Source of the DNA: Armatimonadota bacterium
GTDB taxonomy: Bacteria; Sysuimicrobiota; Sysuimicrobiia; Sysuimicrobiales; JACQTN01
Length of the DNA: 7,896 nt
NCBI GenBank assembly: GCA_016210785.1
Contig: JACQTN010000350.1
Coordinates: forward strand, 1-7,896
Reading direction: 5' to 3'
Part shown: piece after piece, positions 1-4,892 of the stretch
How the letters are laid out: each line of letters opens with the position of its first letter
How positions within the stretch are numbered: the stretch's first letter is position 1
Notes under the pieces: model-generated
What the model saw: the letters and a program-made list of their open reading frames with translations, nothing else
Database searches by the model: none
What the model was told of the DNA's origin: nothing
Program-made: the position numbers and the translations under genes

Positions 1-182
1 AGGGGGCGGTCCAGGCCCATGTACGCCTGCGCCTGCGCCAGTTGCTCCTGCGTGGCGGTTGCCCCCAACAGCAGCGCCGCCGGGTCGCCCGGCAGCACCC
101 GCATGATGAGAAAGACCCCGGTCATCACGCCCCACAGCACCACGAGCGCCAGGGCGAGGCGGCGGAGGATGAAGGTGAGCAC
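1..182 (-). CDS. ABC transporter permease, DppB/OppB type (N-terminal fragment, runs off left edge)
   Basis: Inner-membrane permease subunit of a dipeptide/oligopeptide-type ABC importer. Only the first 60 residues are in the window. The reverse strand reads from a GTG at 182-180 as MLTFILRRLALALVVLWGVM and continues to LPGDPAALLLG and a LDRP motif. That is the usual DppB N-terminus: a short basic start, a first membrane helix at about residues 6-28, then the PGDP motif and a Gly-Leu-Asp-Arg-Pro turn. The start is supported by a GAAGGGA ribosome binding site (complement of 190-196) 7 nt upstream. It begins 19 bp after the stop of the minus-strand binding-protein gene, so the two are almost certainly co-transcribed. 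The remaining membrane helices and the EAA loop lie outside the window, so the exact substrate class cannot be judged. The family is clear; the fragment looks intact as far as it goes. Confidence 0.87.
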   Translation of the reverse strand, partial: MLTFILRRLALALVVLWGVMTGVFLIMRVLPGDPAALLLGATATQEQLAQAQAYMGLDRP

Positions 183-201
183 GCCGTGGTCCCTTCGGGC
201 G

Positions 202-1695
202 CTACTTCACGTCGTAGTTCTCCAGGCGGAGGAGCGTGTCGTCCAGCGGGGGCTGGAAGCTCACCTTCCTGGCATGCCCGTACACCTGCACGTGGACGAA
301 GAGGAACATGACCGGGCTGTCGTTCCACAGGATCCGGTTGGCCTGCTCGTAGGCGGCCAGGCGGCGCCGGGGATCCAGGGCCTGCGCGGCTTCATCGATC
401 CACCGGTCCAGTTCCGGGTTCGTGTAGTTCAGCCGCCTCGCCCGGCTGTGGAAGACCCGGCGCAGCGTGAAGTCCGCGTCACCGGAGGTCGTCGTATTGC
501 CGAACAGCGTGGTGTCCCAGTTCATACCCAGCAGGTCACGCACCCACACCGCGCGGTCCTTCAGTTTGAGCTGCGCCCGGATGCCCAGTTCGCCCAGTTG
601 CGCGGCGATGAGCTCCACCAGCTCCTTCTGCTTGGCATCTCCCAGGGAGTAGTCCAGACTGGTGACGAACCCCCGGCCCACCCCCGCCTCCGCCAGCAGC
701 GCCCTGGCCCGGGCGGGGTCGTACCGGTAGGGCGGGTTGGAGGTGAAGCCGAAGACCGTGGGGGCCACGGCGGAATGGGCCGGCTGCGCCATGCCGCCCA
801 TGATATCCTTCACCATGGCCTCGATGCTGAGCGCGTAGCGCATGGCCTGGCGGGCCTGCAGCCTGTCGAAGGGGGGACGCCCCGCGTTCATCCAGAAGAG
901 GCGCTGCCGCCAGGTCGGCCCCTGAACCACGGCGAGCCGGTTGGCCAGGCGGCCCGCGTCCTCGGCGGTCAGGCCGATGACCAGGTCCAGGTCACCCCGC
1001 TCCAGCGCGGCCACGCGCGTGGTGTACTCCGGCACCTCGCGCCACACCACGCGGTCGAGGGCCGGCTTCTTGCCCCAGTAGTCGGGGTTCTTGACCAGCA
1101 CCAGGCGGTCGTCCCGCCGCCACTCGGACAGCCGGAACGGACCGGTCCCGACCGCCTGCTCGGCCCAATTCACGCCGTCGCGCTCCGGGATGATGAACGT
1201 CAGCATCAGGTTGGAGAGCATGGGGCCCATGGGGACCCTGGTCCTGATCCGCACCGTCTGCTCGTCGACGGCGTCCACCCGGTCCAGGAACTCCCACAGC
1301 GGGCGCAGGGGCGACTGCACCGCGGGATTGTTGTACCGGTCGAGGCTGAACTTGACGTCCCTGGCGGTGAAGGGCCTCCCGTCGTGCCACTTCACGCCGC
1401 GGCGCAGCTTGAACTCCCACTCCGTCGGACTTACGGTCTTCCACCACGCGGCGAGCCTGGGGACGAACTCGCCCTTTTCGTTGCGGGTGACCAGGGTCTC
1501 GTACACGTGGCGCCCCACCACGGCCGTCGCCCGCTCGGCCACGGTGACCACGTCGAGGGAGATGATCTTGGTATCGAACGCCATGGTGAGGATCTTCTCG
1601 CGTGTTGCCGGCTGGGCGGCCGTGGGATCTCCGACGGCCAGCGGGATGACCACCGGCACCAGGGCGAGCCAGATCAGGCCCCGGATCAGTCTCAT
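202..1695 (-). CDS. ABC transporter substrate-binding protein, family 5 (dipeptide/oligopeptide type)
   Basis: Periplasmic solute receptor that delivers a small peptide or related compound to the permease encoded just downstream. It has 497 residues, a normal length for SBP_bac_5. Residues 1-28 form a Sec signal peptide (basic MRLIRGL, then a hydrophobic core, with cleavage probable near TAAQ). There is no lipobox cysteine. Family motifs run in order: EFKLRRGVKWHDGRPF (94-109) with ARDVKFSLDRY following, AVGTGPFRLSEW (181-192), KNPDYWGKKP (202-211), LERGDLDLVIG (231-241) and the C-terminal part with NYTNPELDRWIDEA (423-436). The start at 1695 is chosen because it has a strong AGGGAGGT site (complement of 1706-1713) 10 nt upstream and begins the signal peptide. 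The frame stays open for 94 more codons upstream, but that stretch is arginine/alanine-rich and lacks family similarity. It is clearly related to the second binding protein (4893-6398) in the YWG and GTGP regions but is not a recent copy. The ligand is unknown. Confidence 0.93.
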   Translation of the reverse strand: MRLIRGLIWLALVPVVIPLAVGDPTAAQPATREKILTMAFDTKIISLDVVTVAERATAVVGRHVYETLVTRNEKGEFVPRLAAWWKTVSPTEWEFKLRRGVKWHDGRPFTARDVKFSLDRYNNPAVQSPLRPLWEFLDRVDAVDEQTVRIRTRVPMGPMLSNLMLTFIIPERDGVNWAEQAVGTGPFRLSEWRRDDRLVLVKNPDYWGKKPALDRVVWREVPEYTTRVAALERGDLDLVIGLTAEDAGRLANRLAVVQGPTWRQRLFWMNAGRPPFDRLQARQAMRYALSIEAMVKDIMGGMAQPAHSAVAPTVFGFTSNPPYRYDPARARALLAEAGVGRGFVTSLDYSLGDAKQKELVELIAAQLGELGIRAQLKLKDRAVWVRDLLGMNWDTTLFGNTTTSGDADFTLRRVFHSRARRLNYTNPELDRWIDEAAQALDPRRRLAAYEQANRILWNDSPVMFLFVHVQVYGHARKVSFQPPLDDTLLRLENYDVK

Positions 1696-1705
1696 GGAAG
1701 CAGCC

Positions 1706-1713
1706 ACCTCCCT
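1706..1713 (-). promoter_or_regulatory. Ribosome binding site that fixes the start of the minus-strand binding protein
   Basis: The complement reads AGGGAGGT, close to the anti-Shine-Dalgarno consensus, 10 nt before the ATG at 1695. It favours this start over the in-frame open extension that reaches 1977. Confidence 0.7.
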
Positions 1714-1790
1714 GCGGCGTGTGACTTCGAGGGCCGGCGTCGCCGGGTCACCGGGCGGGCACGCGCAACGTGCATGTCTCGTCTTCGCCT

Positions 1791-1839
1791 CCGGTATGCC
1801 GGTTCCTGCGGCATCGCGCGCGGGCGCTGCGGGTATCCC
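1791..1839. promoter_or_regulatory. Possible regulator sites upstream of the minus-strand transporter (weak)
   Basis: Two near-palindromes lie about 100-145 bp upstream of the minus-strand binding-protein start: CCGGTATGCCGG at 1791-1802 and GGGTATCCC at 1831-1839. The second contains GGTATCC, the heptamer that is repeated in front of the GntR gene. If functional, they would let the same regulator control the divergent transporter. The evidence is thin: GGTATCC also occurs inside coding sequence at 3039-3045 and 6805-6811, so a single copy can be chance. Confidence 0.25.
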
Positions 1840-2098
1840 ATGGGAGCCGGCGAATCGCGCGGTCGCGGCTGCAGGATGCGTGTAGCCTTCGAGGAGCTGG
1901 CTCCGGCGCGCGCCTCTCCGGACGGCTGATCGAGGACGAGCGGGTGCAGGCCCTTCGCCTCCCCCACGAACCCCCACTCGCGACGGTGGGGCGCCCTACA
2001 TACGGGTGATGCTCGGACTCGGCTGAGCCGGTCCTGCGCACGAGCAAGCTTCATTTCCGAGACGGTCTTCTAGCTCGCCGGTCCGTCCCGCTCCACCG

Positions 2099-2172
2099 CG
2101 CTCCTCCCGCACCGCTGCACCCTGCATCGCTCGATTCCCCATCGCTCGACTGCCCGCCGCTCCGCCCCCGGC
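2099..2172. repeat. Degenerate 15-bp tandem repeat
   Basis: The word CGCT recurs at 2113, 2128, 2143 and 2158, exactly 15 bp apart, with a fifth copy at 2099 (14 bp earlier). The two best units share the exact decamer CATCGCTCGA (2125-2134 and 2140-2149). The unit is roughly CGCTCGAYYCCCCAT, and the outer copies have diverged. It lies just upstream of the rightward promoter. It may be a decaying minisatellite or a protein-binding array; nothing in it shows a function. Confidence 0.5.
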
Positions 2173-2184
2173 ACACGTTCCCCG

Positions 2185-2213
2185 TTGAGCCGCGCTCCGC
2201 CATCTGGTACACT
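2185..2213 (+). promoter_or_regulatory. Sigma-70-type promoter for the GntR-led operon
   Basis: TTGAGC at 2185-2190 resembles a -35 box. After a 17-bp spacer, TACACT at 2208-2213 resembles a -10 box, with TGG directly before it giving an extended -10 (TGnTAnAnT). The predicted transcription start falls near 2220, about 27 nt before the ATG of the regulator and inside the first operator-like repeat. Spacing and motif match are good for a high-G+C genome, but the start has not been mapped. Confidence 0.55.
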
Positions 2214-2245
2214 GGTATCCAGACTGGTATCCAATAAGGTATCCT
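2212..2245 (+). promoter_or_regulatory. Operator-like array: three GGTATCC repeats at 12-bp spacing
   Basis: ACTGGTATCCA occurs twice (2211-2221 and 2223-2233). A third, related copy AGGTATCCT lies at 2237-2245. The GGTATCC cores start at 2214, 2226 and 2238, exactly 12 bp apart, and a partial copy TGGTAC lies in the -10 region at 2205-2210. The first copy is a palindrome with 4-bp arms (CTGG-TAT-CCAG). The array covers the predicted transcription start and the AAGGT ribosome binding site at 2236-2240, just before the GntR ATG at 2247. GntR-family regulators usually bind short palindromes near their own promoter, so autoregulation is the natural reading; it is inferred. Confidence 0.55.
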
Positions 2246-2246
2246 G

Positions 2247-2975
2247 ATGGCTACCTCCCTCACCATCAGCCTCTACCGGCGCATCCGGGAAGAGATCCTC
2301 AACGGCCGCCTGCGGCCGGGGCAGATGGTCTCGGAGCGCGAGCTGGTGGAGCGCCTGGGGGCCAGCCGGACTCCCATCCGCCATGCGCTGGCCCGCCTCC
2401 AGGAGCAGGGGCTGCTCACGCCCCAGGCCCGCCGCGGGTACGTGGTCAGCACGGTCAGCCTCCGCGACGTGGCGGAGATCCTCTACCTGCGCATGGTGCT
2501 GGAGGGCGCGGCGGCCGAGCTGGCCGCCCGCTTTGTCGGCGAGGCCGAGCTGGCCGAGATGGCGCGGCTGGCGGAGGTCTCCTACCGGCCAGGCGATCCC
2601 GCCAGCTACGCCAGGTTCGTGCGCGCCAACCGTGAGTTTCACCTCAAGGTGGCCCGGGCCAGCCGCAACATGCGCCTGGCCAACGCCATCGCCCGCCTGC
2701 TGGACGAGATGCAGCGCGTCATCGAGATGACCGTGGCGCTCTCCTATCGCGTGGAGGAGATGCAGCGCGACCACCGCGCCCTGGTGGACGCTCTCCGCCG
2801 GCACGACCCCGCGCAGGCCCGGCAGGTGGCGGTGCGGGCCATGGAGGCCTCCCAGCAGCGCATCGCGCAGGCGCTGTGGATGCCCAACGAGACCCCCGGG
2901 ACGGTGAGTGATGGGCACGCTGCTCCGCGGCGGAAAGGTCTTCGACGGGACCGGCGCTCCGCCGGCGGCCAGTGA
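2247..2975 (+). CDS. GntR-family transcriptional regulator, FadR subfamily (FCD domain)
   Basis: Likely ligand-responsive repressor of the downstream catabolic and transport genes. It has 242 residues. Residues 4-68 are the winged helix: LYRRIREEILNGRLRPGQ, then SERELVERLGASRTPIRHAL (29-48) and the wing RRGYVV (62-67). Residues 73-212 fit the all-helical FCD effector domain: LRMVLEGAAAELAA (81-94), NREFH (128-132) and RDHRALVDAL (174-183). The usual FCD metal site Asp-x3-His reads Asn128-x3-His132, and the last histidine appears replaced by Ser202, so the domain may not hold a metal. AAGGT lies 6 nt before the start. Oddly, the frame runs 65 bp into the amidohydrolase gene. The last 25 or so residues (from about PGTVSDG) are a basic tail not expected in the family and may reflect a +1/-1 indel. 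The effector is unknown. Confidence 0.92.
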   Translation: MATSLTISLYRRIREEILNGRLRPGQMVSERELVERLGASRTPIRHALARLQEQGLLTPQARRGYVVSTVSLRDVAEILYLRMVLEGAAAELAARFVGEAELAEMARLAEVSYRPGDPASYARFVRANREFHLKVARASRNMRLANAIARLLDEMQRVIEMTVALSYRVEEMQRDHRALVDALRRHDPAQARQVAVRAMEASQQRIAQALWMPNETPGTVSDGHAAPRRKGLRRDRRSAGGQ

Positions 2976-4125
2976 CGTTCTGATCCAGGACGGCCGCATT
3001 GCCCCGGTCGGTCCGCCGGCGTCTCCGGCCGGCCCGTCGGTATCCGCGGCGGGGGTCACCGTGCTGGACGTGTCCGGCTGCACGGTGCTCCCGGGCCTCA
3101 TCAACCTGCACGAGCACCAGGTGTTCGCCGGAGTGGTGGGACCCTGGGAGGCGATTATCACCGTGCCCGATTCCACGCTGCTGCTGCGCGCCGCGCGGCG
3201 GGCCAGCCTGGCGCTGCGACAGGGCGTCACCGCGGTGCGCGATCTCGGGGCCCCACGCGGGGTGAACCTGACCATGCGGTCGGCACGCGATGCGGGGCTG
3301 GTGGTCTCGCCGCGCATCGCCGCCGCGGGCTCGCCCATCGCGATCACCGGCGGGCACGCCTACGAGATGTGCGTGGAGGCAGACGGCCCGGAAGGATTTG
3401 CGGCCGCGGTGCGGGCGCAGATCCGGGCCGGCGCCGACTGGATCAAGCTGATGGCCAGTGGTGGGTTGACGCGCGGCGTCGTATCGTTGTCCCGCTTCTT
3501 CGCGCTCCAACCGTCGCCCGCGGAGTTGCGGGCGGCGATCGATGCCGCGCACGCCATGGGGCGGCCCGTCACCGCCCACGTGAACGGCACCGAGGCGATC
3601 CGCGCCTGCGTGGAGGGCGGCATCGACGGCATCGAGCACGGCGTGGGGATCACGGAGGACCTGGCGGCGGAGATGGCCCGGCGCGACGTGGTGCTCACGC
3701 CGACCCTTTCCATTTACTTCCGCTCCGCCGAGCGGGCGGCGGAGTGGGGGCGCCCGAAGGACCAGGTGGACCTGTCGCGCCAGATCGTGGCCCGGCACCG
3801 CGAAGGGTTGCGGTTCGCGCTGAAGCATGGGGTGCGTATCGGATTGGGCACCGACAGCATCGGCGACATGGCAGAGGAAGCGGCCCTGCTGCACGAGGTG
3901 GGGCTTTCCCCGGCGCAGGTGCTCCGCGCTGCCACGCTGGGCGCCGCGGAGGTCCTGGGATGGGAGGCCTGGCTCGGCTCGGTGCAGCCGGGCAAGGCCG
4001 CCGACCTGCTGGTCGTGGAGGGTGATCCGGCGGCCGATCTGGGCGCGCTGCGCCGCGTCCGGCACGTCTTCCTGGACGGGCGGATGGTCACGCCCGCGCA
4101 CCTGCCCGTGGAGTTGTCCACCTGA
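2911..4125 (+). CDS. Metal-dependent amidohydrolase, imidazolonepropionase / Xaa-Pro dipeptidase-like family
   Basis: Cytosolic hydrolase of the amidohydrolase superfamily that probably cleaves an amide, peptide or ring C-N bond. It has 404 residues and no signal peptide. An N-terminal beta-sandwich strand (LLRGGKVFDGTG) precedes the barrel. The full metal/catalytic set is visible: HEH at 67-69, the lysine of WIKLMASGG (Lys179, usually carboxylated), TAHVNG (His223), IEHG (His243) and GTDS (Asp315). The C-terminal PGKAADLLVVEGDP (360-373) closes the beta-sandwich. The GGHG motif common in relatives reads GGHA at 147-150. ATG 2911 is chosen; a GTG at 2908 directly before it would add one residue. 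The gene overlaps the end of the GntR frame by 65 bp and has only a weak GGTGA site, so translational coupling is likely. Known relatives act on dipeptides with C-terminal Pro, Arg or Lys, or on imidazolone rings; the substrate here cannot be read from sequence. It sits between a regulator and an aldolase-like gene in a transport operon, which suggests catabolism of an imported compound. Confidence 0.92.
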   Translation: MGTLLRGGKVFDGTGAPPAASDVLIQDGRIAPVGPPASPAGPSVSAAGVTVLDVSGCTVLPGLINLHEHQVFAGVVGPWEAIITVPDSTLLLRAARRASLALRQGVTAVRDLGAPRGVNLTMRSARDAGLVVSPRIAAAGSPIAITGGHAYEMCVEADGPEGFAAAVRAQIRAGADWIKLMASGGLTRGVVSLSRFFALQPSPAELRAAIDAAHAMGRPVTAHVNGTEAIRACVEGGIDGIEHGVGITEDLAAEMARRDVVLTPTLSIYFRSAERAAEWGRPKDQVDLSRQIVARHREGLRFALKHGVRIGLGTDSIGDMAEEAALLHEVGLSPAQVLRAATLGAAEVLGWEAWLGSVQPGKAADLLVVEGDPAADLGALRRVRHVFLDGRMVTPAHLPVELST

Positions 4126-4147
4126 TGCTCAAGAGGTGAGAGGCTCG

Positions 4148-4837
4148 ATGTATTCGCGACCGCTGACGCCCCACGTCATCCGCACCATCCGCAGGCCCCC
4201 GGCGGAGGTGATCAAGGCGCTCAGCCGCTTCGACGCCGCGCACGCTCACGAGGGGCTCGGCCAGCGCGGCGCCATGCACTCCCGCATCAAGCCCATCGCG
4301 CCCGGCATGCGCGTCTGCGGCCCGGCCGTCACGGTCTGGAGCCCGCCCTCCGACGACCTCATCCTCCAGAAGGCGATCGAGGTCGCCCAGCCGGGCGACG
4401 TGATCGTGGCAGAGGTGGGCGGCGACACCGAGGCCGGGGTGTGGGGCGAGATCATGTCCTACGCCGCCCACACCCGCGGCATCGCGGGGCTGGTGGTCAA
4501 CGGCTCGGTGCGCGACGTGCGCGCCACGCGCGAGATGGGTTTCGCCATCTTTGCCGCGGGCATCTGCATGAAGGGCACGGGCAAGGACCACCTGGGCTAC
4601 GTCAACCACCCCATGTCCTGCGCGGGCGTGCTGGTCCACCCGGGCGACGTGATCCTGGGCGACGACGACGGCGTGGTGGTGATCCCGCGGGAGGAGGCGG
4701 AGGGGCTCGTCGAGATCTGCCGCAACCGCGAGAAGCGGGAGGAGGAGTGGAAGGCCCTCATCCGGGCCGGGAAGACCTCCATGGACTTCCAGAACCTCCG
4801 CCCGCTGTTTGCGTCCAAGGGGTTGATCGAGGAGTGA
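4148..4837 (+). CDS. RraA / HMG-CHA aldolase-family protein (putative 4-hydroxy-2-oxo-acid aldolase or oxaloacetate decarboxylase)
   Basis: This 229-residue protein belongs to the family often mislabelled dimethylmenaquinone methyltransferase. Members are RNase E inhibitors (RraA) or class II pyruvate aldolases that cleave 4-hydroxy-4-methyl-2-oxoglutarate or carboxy-hydroxy-oxoadipate and decarboxylate oxaloacetate. Visible motifs are RVCGPAVTV (55-63), QPGDVIVAEVGGD (81-93), VWGEIMSYAAHTRG (98-111), GLVVNGSVRD (114-123), HPGDVILGDDDGVVVIP (164-180) and a C-terminal helix ending ASKGLIEE. Arg122 and Asp123 match the conserved R-D pair, and Glu101 lies 21 residues before Arg122, giving E-X20-R-D. 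The long C-terminus and total length fit the aldolase branch better than the shorter RraA. The start has AAGAGGTG (4131-4138) 9 nt upstream, 22 bp after the amidohydrolase stop. The operon context favours a catabolic enzyme over RNase E control; the exact reaction is unproven. Confidence 0.88.
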   Translation: MYSRPLTPHVIRTIRRPPAEVIKALSRFDAAHAHEGLGQRGAMHSRIKPIAPGMRVCGPAVTVWSPPSDDLILQKAIEVAQPGDVIVAEVGGDTEAGVWGEIMSYAAHTRGIAGLVVNGSVRDVRATREMGFAIFAAGICMKGTGKDHLGYVNHPMSCAGVLVHPGDVILGDDDGVVVIPREEAEGLVEICRNREKREEEWKALIRAGKTSMDFQNLRPLFASKGLIEE

Positions 4838-4876
4838 CCGGCGCACGCGGGGGCCGCGAGGGCACCCGGTGCGCAC

Positions 4877-4886
4877 AAGGGAGGGG
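4877..4886 (+). promoter_or_regulatory. Strong ribosome binding site of the plus-strand binding protein
   Basis: AAGGGAGGGG sits 6 nt before the ATG at 4893. It fixes that ATG as the start, rather than the in-frame GTG at 4869, and suggests high translation of the binding protein relative to its neighbours. Confidence 0.7.
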
Positions 4887-4892
4887 AACGAG

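Larger units (their letters stand above)
1696..2246. other. Divergent intergenic region between the two operons
   Basis: This 551-bp stretch separates the minus-strand transporter genes from the plus-strand regulator operon. It is long for such a compact locus. Open frames cross it in several phases, but they show only arginine-, alanine- and proline-rich composition with no recognisable motif, so I call no gene. It contains the ribosome binding site of the minus-strand binding protein, a small hairpin GCACG-CGCAA-CGTGC (1759-1773), two palindrome-like sites centred on GGTAT (1791-1802 and 1831-1839), a degenerate 15-bp tandem repeat (2099-2172), and the rightward promoter with its repeat array (2185-2245). 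I could not find a convincing -35/-10 pair for leftward transcription. I recognise no known riboswitch, tRNA or terminator in it. Confidence 0.75.

Noticed and set aside
1893..1904. GGAGC-TG-GCTCC inverted repeat
   Set aside because: The arms are 5 bp with a 2-nt gap. As an RNA hairpin it is weak, and nothing links it to a promoter or gene.
19..1929. Long plus-strand open frame opposite the minus-strand binding protein
   Set aside because: It is rich in His, Pro, Gly and Arg with no domain motif, and it lies antisense to a gene with full family motifs. Open antisense frames are expected at this G+C.
1696..1977. A 94-codon N-terminal extension of the minus-strand binding protein
   Set aside because: The ATG at 1695 has a strong ribosome binding site and starts a signal peptide. 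The extension has no family similarity and would bury the signal peptide.
2020..2030. CGGC-TGA-GCCG hairpin in the intergenic region as a terminator or attenuator
   Set aside because: The stem is only 4 bp with a 3-nt loop and no T-run; such structures are common by chance at this base composition.
2070..3347. Minus-strand open frame of about 425 codons across the regulator and amidohydrolase
   Set aside because: Its sequence is low in complexity and is the shadow of two genes with clear motifs.
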